Source: Sulfurivirga caldicuralii
GTDB taxonomy: Bacteria; Pseudomonadota; Gammaproteobacteria; Thiomicrospirales; Thiomicrospiraceae
Direction of reading: 5' to 3'
Assembly: GCF_900141795.1 (NCBI RefSeq)
Contig: NZ_FSRE01000001.1
Span: 186,001 to 250,000, forward strand
DNA length: 64,000 nucleotides
Positions within the stretch are counted from its first letter, which is position 1. Each line of letters starts with the position of its first letter. The position numbers and the translations under genes are program-made. Shown here one piece after another: positions 9,227-17,640 of the stretch. The notes beneath the pieces were generated by a model. The model did not search any database and had not been told where the DNA came from. It saw only the letters and a list, made by a program, of their open reading frames with translations.

Positions 9227-10306
9227 ATGGATGATGTATTGACAAGGCTTCACGACCCCTATCTGGGCGACAGCTTCGCTGCGCTGGGTGCCACGCTGGA
9301 TGACGAGGGTAAGATGCTGAAATTAACCCTGCCCTATGCCGGAAAGGGCGTTGCATCGGCCCTGCAGGCGGCGATCAATGAAGCATGGGGTGAGCAGGCG
9401 CCCACCCTTGCGCTGGATGTTGATATAGCCACGGTCCCGCCAGCGGTGCCCAAACCGCCCATCGAAGGGGTGAAGAACATCATTCTGGTGACCTCGGCCA
9501 AGGGCGGTGTGGGCAAGTCCACGGTGGCGGCCAATCTGGCGCTGGCATTGGCGGCGGAGGGGGCGCGCGTGGGCGTGTTGGATGCTGATCTGTATGGCCC
9601 CAGTCAGGCGAAGATGTTTGGCGTGGAGGATCAGCGCCCCGAAGTGGCGGGTGATCGCATCAAGCCGGTGATCGGTCATGGGGTGCAGGTGGCCAGTATA
9701 GCCAATCATCTCAACCGCGAGGATGCGCCGCTGATCTGGCGCGGGGCGCAATTGCACAGCGCCCTGCAAACATTGCTGCGGCAGACCCAGTGGGACAATG
9801 TGGACTATCTGATTATCGATACGCCGCCGGGCACGGGTGACGTGCACCTGACCTTGACTCAGCAGATCCCCATTGCTGGTGCGGTGGTTGTTTCGACACC
9901 GCAGGAGATCGCGCTGCTGGATGCGAAAAAGGGGCTGAAGATGTTCAAGCAGCTGAGGGTGCCGGTATTGGGCGTGATTGAGAACATGAACATGTTCATC
10001 TGCCCCAAATGCGGCCACGAGGAGCATATTTTCGGTCACGATGGCGCGCAGTTGATGTCGTTGCAGTATCTGGTGAACTTCCTCGGTTCCCTGCCGCTGG
10101 ATCGGCGCATTCAGGCGGAGACGGATGCGGGCAAGCCTACCGTGGTGGCCGAGCCGGACAGCCGCATTGCCGAGCTGTTCCGCGAGATGGCGCGCAAGGT
10201 GGGTGCGGCGGCGATTCTGGCCAGCCGCGAGCGCGAGGCGGTGGTGCCGCAGACCGAAGCGGATCTGCACGGCGGGCAGGTCAAAGAGATCAAGTGGAAT
10301 CTGTAG
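9227..10306 (+). CDS. apbC: Mrp/ApbC-type iron-sulfur cluster carrier ATPase
   Basis: A P-loop ATPase that binds and passes on [4Fe-4S] clusters. Of 359 residues, the first 80 or so are a MIP18/DUF59-like domain. The deviant Walker A reads SAKGGVGKST near residue 90, followed by DADLYGPSQ and DTPPGTGD. The cluster-binding Cys pair is in CPKCGH, about residue 261. A C-terminal tail of about 30 residues (from REREAVVPQTEA) looks like a local extension. It plausibly serves the iron-sulfur and molybdo-enzymes nearby. It is monocistronic, with a terminator right after the stop. Confidence 0.92.
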   Translation: MDDVLTRLHDPYLGDSFAALGATLDDEGKMLKLTLPYAGKGVASALQAAINEAWGEQAPTLALDVDIATVPPAVPKPPIEGVKNIILVTSAKGGVGKSTVAANLALALAAEGARVGVLDADLYGPSQAKMFGVEDQRPEVAGDRIKPVIGHGVQVASIANHLNREDAPLIWRGAQLHSALQTLLRQTQWDNVDYLIIDTPPGTGDVHLTLTQQIPIAGAVVVSTPQEIALLDAKKGLKMFKQLRVPVLGVIENMNMFICPKCGHEEHIFGHDGAQLMSLQYLVNFLGSLPLDRRIQAETDAGKPTVVAEPDSRIAELFREMARKVGAAAILASREREAVVPQTEADLHGGQVKEIKWNL

Positions 10307-10314
10307 GAGGGGGG

Positions 10315-10344
10315 TCCCCGACTTTTTTCGGGGATGATTTTTTC
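10315..10344 (+). terminator. Rho-independent terminator between convergent genes
   Basis: TCCCCGA and TCGGGGA pair around a T-rich loop, followed by TGATTTTTTC. It terminates apbC and slightly overlaps the 3' end of the convergent HybE-like gene. Confidence 0.75.
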
Positions 10345-10930
10345 AGCTGCGCCAGCGACGTAGAAAATCCCGTCTGGAGACGGCTTTGGCGTCGTTTTCG
10401 GCGTTTTCCAGTGCCTTTTTCTCTTTTTCTTCCTGTTCGGCAAGAATGCGTGCGTAGGTTTCCTGACGGAAACGGATTACCCCGGCCCACGCCTCGAAGG
10501 CGGCGGCATTGTCGGCATATTGGGCCATGGATTGCACCAGTGGCTGCAGGTAGTAGTGGCCCAGCTGCGGATGATAGTTGAGAAACGCCTGCAGGCGCTG
10601 GCCGCCGAATTCGAGCTGCTGCTGCGGACCAATGACCACATAGGGTTCCTTTTCCCGCTTTTCTGCCGTCCAGTCCGGGTCAAGTGGCCATTTGGGTGCC
10701 TGCAGCGGGATGTAGAGCTGCGCCAGCATCCACGGTGTGAGAACAAAGCCGGTGAGCCAGTCGTCGATGCGCTTGAGGCCGCGCACCTCCACCTTTAGGT
10801 TGGGATTCAGCCCCCAGCCGCCCAGCAGGGGATCATTGAAAGACTCGGCCTGAATGCTTTTGAAAGCAGCAACGATTTTTTGCTGCGCGTCCTGCAGGCT
10901 GTCGGCCTTAACGAGTTGCCAGTCACTCAT
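10343..10930 (-). CDS. HybE-like chaperone with C-terminal twin-arginine-like motif
   Basis: A 195-residue protein whose core matches the HybE family of [NiFe]-hydrogenase assembly chaperones: GFVLTPWMLAQLYIPLQAP near residue 60 and the LGHYYLQPLVQSMAQYADNAAAFEAW segment near 130-155. No hydrogenase is encoded here. It is the last gene of the molybdoenzyme operon and overlaps the TorD-like gene (ATGA). A charged Glu/Lys-rich helix (about 160-180) leads to SRRDFLRRW at residues 185-193, which fits the Tat consensus but sits at the wrong end for export. It may have a Tat-proofreading role for the catalytic subunit; this is inference. Confidence 0.65.
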   Translation of the reverse strand: MSDWQLVKADSLQDAQQKIVAAFKSIQAESFNDPLLGGWGLNPNLKVEVRGLKRIDDWLTGFVLTPWMLAQLYIPLQAPKWPLDPDWTAEKREKEPYVVIGPQQQLEFGGQRLQAFLNYHPQLGHYYLQPLVQSMAQYADNAAAFEAWAGVIRFRQETYARILAEQEEKEKKALENAENDAKAVSRRDFLRRWRS

Positions 10931-11466
10931 GCAAACAGCGCCTCCAGTCGCTTTGCCCAGTCGCGATACAGTTCCAGCTCGGCATGGATGCGCACTGCCT
11001 TGGCGAATTTAGGGATCCAGCCATGCAGGTGCTCCAGCAGTTCCACCAGCGTTTCTTCCTTGTCGGCGTGGTGGGTTAGAGCAAAGGCCAGGCACTCCAG
11101 TTCGCTGCCGAGGAAGTCGGCAGGCAACTCTGCGTCGGGAGTGAAGCCAAAGGCATCATAAAGGCGCTTAAGCGCCATGGCGCTTTCGCCGATCATCTGT
11201 CCTTCACGCCACACGGATTCAAATGGCACGCACTCGGTGTGCGGGCGACCACTGATAAACAGGCGCGTGTGTTCGGCCTGCCATTCTTCCAAGGGTGTCT
11301 CCCGCAGCTGTTCCAGCGCCGCATCACTCAGCCACGGCAATTGTGGCGCAATCTCTTCCAGCAGTGGCAGGGACTCTTCAGTGGGTTCGCCCAGCAATGA
11401 GGCGAGCAGGTGCAGCTCCTGCACGGTCTGGGTTCCATTCGAGGTGCTGTGTTCTTGATTTGTCAT
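10927..11466 (-). CDS. TorD/DmsD-family chaperone for the molybdoenzyme
   Basis: A 179-residue all-helical protein with the TorD-family core: EHTRLFISGRPHTECVPFESVWREGQMIGES near residue 65 and an FLGSELECLAFALTHHADKEE helix near 120. Members bind the Tat signal and apo form of molybdoenzymes until cofactor insertion is complete. The client is very likely the catalytic subunit at 13542-16340, the only Tat-signal molybdoenzyme in view. A gap of about 320 bases with a foldback repeat separates it from the anchor gene, so it may be transcribed separately. Confidence 0.85.
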   Translation of the reverse strand: MTNQEHSTSNGTQTVQELHLLASLLGEPTEESLPLLEEIAPQLPWLSDAALEQLRETPLEEWQAEHTRLFISGRPHTECVPFESVWREGQMIGESAMALKRLYDAFGFTPDAELPADFLGSELECLAFALTHHADKEETLVELLEHLHGWIPKFAKAVRIHAELELYRDWAKRLEALFA

Positions 11467-11568
11467 GATGTTATGAGCCGACTATTCCGGTTGGTGGTGC
11501 CATTGGGCTGTATAAGCATTCAGCTTGTGTTGCGCGTCACAGGTTCTGGCATTTTGTGATTGTATGTG

Positions 11569-11734
11569 CATTCAGTCTGTGTGCGCAGCGATTTGTGGAG
11601 GCGTATTAGTTGCTGTTAGCGTCAGCAGCGGAAAAGCGCAGCAGTTGTTTGAGCGAAGCGAGTTCTGCTGCGTCAGCTGCAAGCGTTACAGCAACTTGAC
11701 GCCGAAACCATGAGCTCGCAGCACAGACTGAATG
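11569..11734. repeat. 166-bp foldback (MITE-like) element with nested inverted repeats
   Basis: Three nested inverted repeats are seen: CATTCAGTCTGTG at 11569-11581 with its exact complement at 11722-11734; AGTTGCTGT at 11608-11616 with ACAGCAACT at 11688-11696; and CGCAGCAG at 11637-11644 with CTGCTGCG at 11665-11672. A third, two-mismatch copy of the outer repeat (CATTCAGCTTGTG) lies at 11517-11529. The core holds a TTTGAGCGAAGCGAGTT stretch of a kind common in noncoding proteobacterial repeats. No convincing gene is seen in the 323 bases between 11467 and 11789. Confidence 0.65.
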
Positions 11735-11763
11735 AATACATTAGGCGATGTTTGCCGGTGAAA

Positions 11764-11783
11764 TGCCCCACATTTTGTGGGGC
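11764..11783 (-). terminator. Possible terminator after the NrfD-like gene
   Basis: A near-perfect hairpin (GCCCCACA / TGTGGGGC with a short loop) lies 7 bases beyond the stop of the membrane-anchor gene. On the minus strand only a weak ATTT follows. Confidence 0.5.
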
Positions 11784-11789
11784 AGGTTG

Positions 11790-12746
11790 TCAGTGAGTGG
11801 CAAAGAACTGGGTATAGGGCAGTTCATAGACGCCGGCCAGCAGAATGAAGTGGCGCAGCAGGTAGCCGCCCAGCAGCACCAGCGTGGCAGAGGAGAGCAC
11901 TACCGCAGCGGTTTCCGGAATCCACTTGCGCAGCGCCATCAGGTTGAGCACGAACGGTGCGATCAGACCGAGGCCGATAAAGCCATACACCCACCACGGA
12001 TTGTTCCACAGGATCTCGTAGGAGACGCGTGCGTTTTCGTGGGCGTTGTAGGCCAGATAGAAGCCCAGCGCCATCACCACCAGCAGCTCGATGCCGATCA
12101 TCCAGGTGTCCCACTTTTCGAAGCTGTGGCTCAGGGCGGTATTGCCGTCGCGGACGAATAGCTTTTGCAGAATGAGCATGAACGCCAGCGCGGTGGAGAT
12201 GGCCGAGACGGTAAACAGCACCGGAATGCCGGTGTTGTGCCACAGATCCACCGCCGGGTAGCTCATCAGCAGCATGCCGGTATAAACGGCGGTGAATACC
12301 GACATGAAGATGGTCCCCCACGCCAGCGGCGCGGCGTACTTCTGCCCGAACCACTTGGCGAAGCGCCACAGACGGCACCAGCTGAGGAATCCGGGGGTTT
12401 CCATGTGGCCGATGGCATAAACCACGCCCCAGATCATGCCTAGCACGATCGACCAGGTGCCCCAGGCGATCCACGCATCCGGCTTGTAGAAGACGCCGAT
12501 AAACACACGCCAGACGGCCAGATGATCCAGCAGGTGGTAGAAAAGCATGGCGGATCCCAGTGCCAGCATGGCGAAGCCGGCGAAGTTGCCCCACACCATG
12601 AGGCGGGTGTTGTCCTGGCCGAAGGCGCGGTAGCGATGGATCCAGGTAGCGATGGCCATGACCATCGCACCCATGCCGCCGAGGAACAGATAGACGGCGA
12701 TGATCCAGTTCCATTGATCCTGTCCAAAGTAGTACATGTTTGGCAT
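11790..12746 (-). CDS. NrfD/PsrC-type membrane anchor subunit
   Basis: A 318-residue integral membrane protein with eight or nine hydrophobic helices, typical of NrfD/PsrC quinone-binding subunits. The first is IIAVYLFLGGMGAMVMAIATW and the last is near residues 285-305. It would exchange electrons between the quinone pool and the iron-sulfur subunit encoded just upstream (11-base gap). A good ribosome-binding site (AAGGAGA) precedes the ATG at 12746. The direction of flow, reductase or oxidase, cannot be read from the sequence. In an aerobic sulfur oxidiser, donation to quinone is plausible. Confidence 0.85.
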   Translation of the reverse strand: MPNMYYFGQDQWNWIIAVYLFLGGMGAMVMAIATWIHRYRAFGQDNTRLMVWGNFAGFAMLALGSAMLFYHLLDHLAVWRVFIGVFYKPDAWIAWGTWSIVLGMIWGVVYAIGHMETPGFLSWCRLWRFAKWFGQKYAAPLAWGTIFMSVFTAVYTGMLLMSYPAVDLWHNTGIPVLFTVSAISTALAFMLILQKLFVRDGNTALSHSFEKWDTWMIGIELLVVMALGFYLAYNAHENARVSYEILWNNPWWVYGFIGLGLIAPFVLNLMALRKWIPETAAVVLSSATLVLLGGYLLRHFILLAGVYELPYTQFFATH

Positions 12747-12757
12747 GGCGATTCTCC

Positions 12758-13531
12758 TTAAGCCTGATTCAGTGCAGCAAAGGGGCTGGCGGGGTCAAAG
12801 GGCCCAGCGGCTTCGGCATGCTGTTCGTCGCTGCGGGCAGGCACACCCTTGGGTCCCATGGGTTCAAGACCGCCTTCCTTGCCCATGCCGTCGAACTCAT
12901 GGCGTTCGAAGTGAATGGTCTGATGCTTCACCGGGATGTAGTACACGTTGGGCTTGGTACCCAGGTGCGGCATCAGCGGCTGCGCCTGACCGGACTTGAT
13001 CAGTTGGGTGACCGGATCGTTGGGATCGTCCAGATCGGCGAACATGCGGCTGTTGCCCACGCAGGTTTCCACACAGGCGGGCAGGCGCCCATCTTCCACG
13101 CGGTCGCGGCAGAAGTTGCACTTGTCCACCCCCGGGCGAGTTTTCTTCAGTGTTTCCTCGCCATACCACTCGCGCTTGGCGGTGTTGTCCTCGTAGTCGA
13201 TGGCGTAGCGTTCGTCATAGGGGCACGCCAGCGTACACGCCTGGCAGCCCATGCAGATCTCGTCGTCCACATCCACGATGCCGTTGTCCAGCTTGTAGGT
13301 GGCGCCGGTGGGGCAGACGGTGACGCAGGGCGGGTTGTCGCAGTGATTGCACAGGCGCGGGAAGAAGATGCGCATGGTGTCGCCATCGCTGTCGCCGCGG
13401 GTGAGGTCGTGCACCTTGGTGCGCCACTTGTTGTCCCAGAAGGGGGTCTGGTTTTCGATCGCACAGGCGGCCATGCAGGCGTTGCAGCCGGTGCAGGTGT
13501 TCAGGTCGATGACCATTGCGTAATGTGCCAT
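12758..13531 (-). CDS. Four-cluster iron-sulfur electron-transfer subunit (PsrB/TtrB/SoeB-like)
   Basis: A 257-residue protein with 16 cysteines in four ferredoxin-like motifs: CTGCNACMAAC (residues 13-23), CNHCDNPPCVTVCPTGA, CMGCQACTLACPY, and CNFCRDRV...CVETC. These hold four [4Fe-4S] clusters that wire the molybdenum subunit to the membrane anchor. There is no signal peptide, so it would be co-exported with the Tat-signalled catalytic subunit. The C-terminal 50 residues after the last motif are less conserved. Confidence 0.9.
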   Translation of the reverse strand: MAHYAMVIDLNTCTGCNACMAACAIENQTPFWDNKWRTKVHDLTRGDSDGDTMRIFFPRLCNHCDNPPCVTVCPTGATYKLDNGIVDVDDEICMGCQACTLACPYDERYAIDYEDNTAKREWYGEETLKKTRPGVDKCNFCRDRVEDGRLPACVETCVGNSRMFADLDDPNDPVTQLIKSGQAQPLMPHLGTKPNVYYIPVKHQTIHFERHEFDGMGKEGGLEPMGPKGVPARSDEQHAEAAGPFDPASPFAALNQA

Positions 13532-13541
13532 GATGCGCTCC

Positions 13542-16340
13542 TTATACCTTTTCCACGGTGACGGTGAACTCCTGCGAGCGGAAACCGCCCACCACCGGGT
13601 CGATCTTGTAGCCGATCACCTTGTTGATGGCGGAACCAAAGCCCGCGGCGCGGGTGAGCGCCTTGTTTTCGGTGCCGAAGGAGGAGTACATGAACAGTGT
13701 CTCCGGCTGCACGTTGCGGGTGACGTAGGCGTTGCCTTCCACCTGCAGGCTGTTGTCCTCGTTGTTGACGAGGCGGATACGGTCGCCGTTCTTGACCCCC
13801 AGCTTTGCCGCGCGGTCCGGATGGATCCAGATGCCGGTGTAGATGTCTTCCTTGAAGCTGTTGATGGCATACAGCACCGGGTTGTTGGCGTTGGTGGAGC
13901 CGTGGGATACCGTCGGTGACTTGCCGTAGGTGAAGAAGAACTCGTTGTCCTTCAGGCGGCGAGTGATCTGCTTGTTACCTTCCACGCCGGCCGGGAACCA
14001 CTTGGCGAGCACATGGAAGTTGGGCGCGCGGGTGCGTCCGTTGACACGCATGCTTTCATACAGGGTGGAGAAGAACTCCAGCCGCCCGCTGCCGGTGGGC
14101 ACAGGCATTTTTTCCGGCATGGCGCCTTCTTCAAGCAGTTCGTCCATGGTCTTGAAGTAGACCACGCCTTTTTCGCGCAACGCCTTTTCCAGTTCTTCCG
14201 GCGTCATGCCGTGTTTTTCGGCGGTCTTTTCAATGCTGAGCTTACGGTAGGCTTCGTGCCAGGGGGCATGACTGCCGGCCTTGACCATCTCTTCGTAGTA
14301 TTGCCAAGCCTTGTTGGCGTCCAGGCCCACCAGCTTGTCCACGGTTTCGATAAAGCGCTTTACGCCCTCCTTGCCATTGAGGATTTCGCTCATTTTTACC
14401 AGGATGTCGGTGACTTCCATGGTGTCGTAGATGGGGTCGATGGCGCGGAAGCGGGTAGTGACGCCCAGATCCTGGTTTACACCATTGCCGTAGGTGGCCG
14501 GCTCGTCCCGCTCCAGATAGGTGGAGTTGGGCAGGATGACATCGGCGTAGGCGCAGGTGTCCGCGGGCAGGACGTCGATGGCGATGACCAGCTCCACGTT
14601 TTCGTGGGCGAGCAGATCTTTCCAGCGATTGTCGGAGAAGTAGTGGTGCACGGGGTTGGCGCCATTGATGAGGAACGCCTTGGCCATGTACTTGCGGCCG
14701 TTGTACTCCAGCTCGCCGCGTACCGCTTCGGGCAGACCCACGTCGGTCATCACCGGCAGGCTGACCCAGTCGTCGTTGCCCTTGGCACGCTGCATGGCGC
14801 CATAGGCAAAGCCGCGGTCGGGCATGCCGTGGGAGAAGGTATTCGGGTTGCCAAACACATCCACCACCATCTGGGCAAACGGCATGGCGCCGATTTCGGC
14901 CAGCGGGTGCTCGATCTCTTCGCCTTTGGCCTGTTTTTCGTACATTTTCATGACTTTTTCGCGCACTTCGGCGCCGTTCACCCAGCCGCCCTTGCGGTCG
15001 ATACCCCCGATGAGCGCCTGCAGCTGTGCCTGCACGCGGCGCAGCATCTGAATGTTGTTGTAGCGTGCACCCATCCAGCCCGGGTCGATAATGGCCGGCT
15101 TGATATGGCTGAACTCCCATGCGATGCGCTCGATATCTTTGGCGGGAATGCCGGTGGATTTTGCCGCCCATTCCGGAGTGCAGAAGTCCACCTCTTCCAG
15201 TTGGGCTTCAAATACCGTCTTGGCCGGCTTGCCGTTGTGGGTCACGCCTTTGGGCAGGCGCAGCGCCGGATCAATGCGGTTGCCGTTGATGTCTTCGTCG
15301 TTGCGGTTGTGGAATGGTTTGACCGGACGCACTTCGGCGCGGATGGCGTCATACACCAGATAGTAGCCATCGGCATCCTTCACCAGTTGCCATTCGTTGT
15401 TGGCATCCTTTTCGATCAGGAAGGGCAGGTTGGTGTGCTTTTTACAGAACTCGGCGTCGTACCAGTCGTTGGCCATGATGGTGCGCATCATGGCGGTGGC
15501 GAAGTCTAGGTCGGTGCCGGGGCGGATGCGCACCCATTCGTCCGCCTTGGCGGCGGTTTCCGACAGGCGCGGATCCAGCACCACGATTTTTGCGCCACGC
15601 TGCTTGGCTTCGGCGGCGCGCACCACGCGCGGCGTAGAGACGGCACCCATGGAGCCGTTGTTGGCGATATACATGATGTATTTGGCGTTGTCGAAATCCG
15701 GCAGCACCTCATCGTGAATATTGAAGTTGCCGGTGACCGAGTCGGTACCCAGGTGACCGGTGGTCACGCAGTGCTGCATGGGGGAGGCGACGATATTGGG
15801 AATTTCGTTGCTGAGCACGAAAGAGACGGACCAGTTCATGTAGTACACGCAGTTGGTCCATCCGCCGACGACGGTCCATTCCCACGGCTTGATGCCTTTG
15901 GATTTTTTGGCGATATAGTCCCAGGCTTCGTCCCAGGTGGCCTTGCGGAATTTCCACTCGCCGCGCTTGCTGCCCTCGACGCGGATCAGGGGGGTCTTGA
16001 TGCGGTCCGGGTCGTAGGTCTGGAATACGCCGGACTGCCCACGGGCGCAGGCGCGACCGCGGTTGAGGGTGGAATAGGGGTTGCCCTCCAGCTTGACGAT
16101 GCGGCTGTGTTCACCATCTGTGAGCGTGCGCACTTCGATATTGCACAGGGACGAGCAGAAGTTGCAGATGGTGTGGTGAAACTCTTCTTTCAGCGTGCCG
16201 CGCTTCTTTTCCGGGAACATGAGGTCTTCCAGGCTGCTGGGCAGGTGCGCGCTGGCGGTGCCGGTCGCGGTGGCGGCGGCAGCGGCTGCAGTGCCCTTCA
16301 GAAAGGTGCGGCGGGTCAGTTTGGGAAAGCGCCAGGCCAT
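13542..16340 (-). CDS. Tat-exported molybdopterin oxidoreductase, PsrA/PhsA/TtrA-like catalytic subunit
   Basis: A 932-residue catalytic subunit of a complex-iron-sulfur molybdoenzyme acting on a sulfur compound; polysulfide, thiosulfate, tetrathionate or sulfite are possible. The Tat signal TRRTFLKG is at residues 9-16, followed by an Ala-rich stretch. An N-terminal [4Fe-4S] site reads CNFCSSLC with later Cys in GRACARGQSG. A candidate molybdenum-ligand Cys sits in SPMQHCVTTGH. Further cofactor-binding segments include VVLDPRLSETA and FTYGKSPTVSH. The ATG at 16340 was chosen because GGAGG lies just upstream and the Tat signal begins there. The signal argues against the cytoplasmic SoeA type. 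Confidence 0.85.
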   Translation of the reverse strand: MAWRFPKLTRRTFLKGTAAAAAATATGTASAHLPSSLEDLMFPEKKRGTLKEEFHHTICNFCSSLCNIEVRTLTDGEHSRIVKLEGNPYSTLNRGRACARGQSGVFQTYDPDRIKTPLIRVEGSKRGEWKFRKATWDEAWDYIAKKSKGIKPWEWTVVGGWTNCVYYMNWSVSFVLSNEIPNIVASPMQHCVTTGHLGTDSVTGNFNIHDEVLPDFDNAKYIMYIANNGSMGAVSTPRVVRAAEAKQRGAKIVVLDPRLSETAAKADEWVRIRPGTDLDFATAMMRTIMANDWYDAEFCKKHTNLPFLIEKDANNEWQLVKDADGYYLVYDAIRAEVRPVKPFHNRNDEDINGNRIDPALRLPKGVTHNGKPAKTVFEAQLEEVDFCTPEWAAKSTGIPAKDIERIAWEFSHIKPAIIDPGWMGARYNNIQMLRRVQAQLQALIGGIDRKGGWVNGAEVREKVMKMYEKQAKGEEIEHPLAEIGAMPFAQMVVDVFGNPNTFSHGMPDRGFAYGAMQRAKGNDDWVSLPVMTDVGLPEAVRGELEYNGRKYMAKAFLINGANPVHHYFSDNRWKDLLAHENVELVIAIDVLPADTCAYADVILPNSTYLERDEPATYGNGVNQDLGVTTRFRAIDPIYDTMEVTDILVKMSEILNGKEGVKRFIETVDKLVGLDANKAWQYYEEMVKAGSHAPWHEAYRKLSIEKTAEKHGMTPEELEKALREKGVVYFKTMDELLEEGAMPEKMPVPTGSGRLEFFSTLYESMRVNGRTRAPNFHVLAKWFPAGVEGNKQITRRLKDNEFFFTYGKSPTVSHGSTNANNPVLYAINSFKEDIYTGIWIHPDRAAKLGVKNGDRIRLVNNEDNSLQVEGNAYVTRNVQPETLFMYSSFGTENKALTRAAGFGSAINKVIGYKIDPVVGGFRSQEFTVTVEKV

Positions 16341-16573
16341 AAAGTGCCTCCTGATCGTCGTATAATTGATAGAAATACATACTTCCAGCCGGGAAAAGGG
16401 ATGTGAAGCAATGACTGGATAAAACAAACTTATGATTTCCCATTATATTGACCTACCAGTAATGTGGAATTAAAAATATTAATATTTGCTTATAAACTTG
16501 AGTGCAGTTTGCAGTTGAGTCCAGTTGGACTTGATGCTACCTGCGATTGCACCCTTGTCACGGAACCTGACCA
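16341..16573. promoter_or_regulatory. Divergent intergenic region between molybdoenzyme operon and cbbR
   Basis: 233 AT-rich bases serve both directions. A perfect 14-base palindrome AAATATTAATATTT lies at 16474-16487. ATTATAC near 16360 could be a -10 box for the minus-strand operon. No clear -35 box was identified on either strand. Confidence 0.35.
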
Positions 16574-17533
16574 ATGCCTTATAGAGCCGACCATCTCGTC
16601 CGCCACGCCACCCTGCGTCAGCTGCAGGTATTTGTCGCCATCGCCCGCGAGGGCAGTTTTTCCAAGGCCGCCGAGCGGCTTCACCTGACCCAGCCCACTG
16701 TTTCCATGCAGGTGAAGAAACTGTCGGAAGCGGTGGGGGAGCCGCTGTTCGAGCAGATTGGCCGCAAGGTTTATCTCACCGAGGTGGGGCGCATCATGCT
16801 CGAGGCGGCGGAGTCCATCCTGGATCAGCTGGCGCTGGCGGAAGAAAGGGTGAATGAACTGCGCGGGGTCGCAGGTGGTACGGTGCGTCTGTCTGTAGTG
16901 TCCACGGCGCAGTATTTCGTGCCGGAGGTGATTCACGCCTTTCTGGAAGAGTATCCGGATGTGAATGTAGTCATGGAGGTGGGCAACCGTGAAACGCTGC
17001 TGGCGCGCATTCAGCAGAACGTGGATGACTTCTACATTCTTGGCCAGCCGCCGGAAGGTCTTCGCGTGGAAAGCCATCTGCTGGCCAACAACCCGCTGGC
17101 TGTGGTGGCGCACCGGGATAATCCGCTGGCGCAGACAAAAAAGCGAATCAGGCTGGAAGCACTGGCGGAAGCCCCCTTTCTGATGCGGGAGAAGGGGTCG
17201 GGTATTCGCAAGCAGGTGGAGCATGTTTTCCGTGAGCATGGCTTTGAGCCCAATGTGAAGATGGTGTTGGGGGGCAACGAGGCCATTCGTCTCGGCTTGC
17301 GGGAAAACCTAGGTGTTACCGTGGCCTCGCTGCCGACCCTGATCGACGAGATCGAGTCCGGCGAAATCGTGGTGCTGGATGTGCAGGGTTTTCCGGTCAT
17401 GCGTCACTGGTATCTGGCGTGGCCGGAAGGCAAGGCCATTTCTTTGGCTAGCCGCCTGCTGATCGAACGCATGCAGCTGGCCGCCGCCGGTCTGGATGAA
17501 CAGATCGGGCGTCTGCTGAAGCATAGTGGATAA
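16574..17533 (+). CDS. cbbR: LysR-type regulator of RuBisCO genes
   Basis: A 319-residue LysR-family protein. The N-terminal winged helix-turn-helix (about 13-72) contains RQLQVFVAIAREGSFSKAA and LTQPTVSMQVKKLSEAVGE. The effector-binding domain follows (GGTVRLSVVSTAQYFVPEV near 100). Sequence style and its position directly upstream of cbbM identify it as CbbR, which senses Calvin-cycle metabolites or NADPH in studied relatives. It is unusual in pointing the same way as its neighbour operon rather than divergently. Likely targets are the shared motifs before cbbM, dabB and cbbL. Confidence 0.88.
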   Translation: MPYRADHLVRHATLRQLQVFVAIAREGSFSKAAERLHLTQPTVSMQVKKLSEAVGEPLFEQIGRKVYLTEVGRIMLEAAESILDQLALAEERVNELRGVAGGTVRLSVVSTAQYFVPEVIHAFLEEYPDVNVVMEVGNRETLLARIQQNVDDFYILGQPPEGLRVESHLLANNPLAVVAHRDNPLAQTKKRIRLEALAEAPFLMREKGSGIRKQVEHVFREHGFEPNVKMVLGGNEAIRLGLRENLGVTVASLPTLIDEIESGEIVVLDVQGFPVMRHWYLAWPEGKAISLASRLLIERMQLAAAGLDEQIGRLLKHSG

Positions 17534-17551
17534 AAAATGCTTTTCAGAAAA

Positions 17552-17589
17552 ATATTAGATGATCATGAAATATATAGAGGATCGCCTTA
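17552..17589 (+). promoter_or_regulatory. Candidate CbbR binding region upstream of cbbM
   Basis: Two overlapping elements are seen. A 22-base dyad at 17552-17573 pairs ATATT-AGATGA with TCATGA-AATAT, with two mismatched positions. TATAG-N8-CTTA lies at 17573-17589, starting 39 bases before the -35 box. The same TATAG-N8-CT pattern occurs at the dabB and cbbL promoters. The position, about -74 to -58 from the predicted start, is where LysR regulators bind. Confidence 0.5.
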
Positions 17590-17611
17590 AACACGCATAA
17601 TTTATATTGAT

Positions 17612-17640
17612 TTGTCATGGTCGGAGCCGCCCCATAGAAT
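17612..17640 (+). promoter_or_regulatory. Candidate cbbM promoter
   Basis: TTGTCA and TAGAAT are separated by exactly 17 bases. Transcription would start near 17647, giving a leader of about 54 bases. The -10 box lies inside the left arm of the 61-base inverted repeat. Confidence 0.6.

Noticed and set aside
9227-10306. Mrp/ApbC ATPase as a possible McdA for carboxysome positioning
   Set aside because: It has a CPKCGH cluster site and a DUF59-like domain of Fe-S carriers and is far from the cso operon.
11525-11713. 62-codon frame in the foldback element
   Set aside because: The translation contains the FERSEF string produced by a common noncoding repeat. There is no start signal.
14013-15509. 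498-codon open frame antisense to the molybdoenzyme catalytic gene
   Set aside because: It is a shadow of the real gene, with repetitive Val/His/Gly composition typical of antisense translation.
13542-16340. Assignment as cytoplasmic sulfite dehydrogenase SoeA
   Set aside because: A clear Tat signal and a TorD-type chaperone indicate export; SoeA lacks a signal peptide. Substrate is left open.
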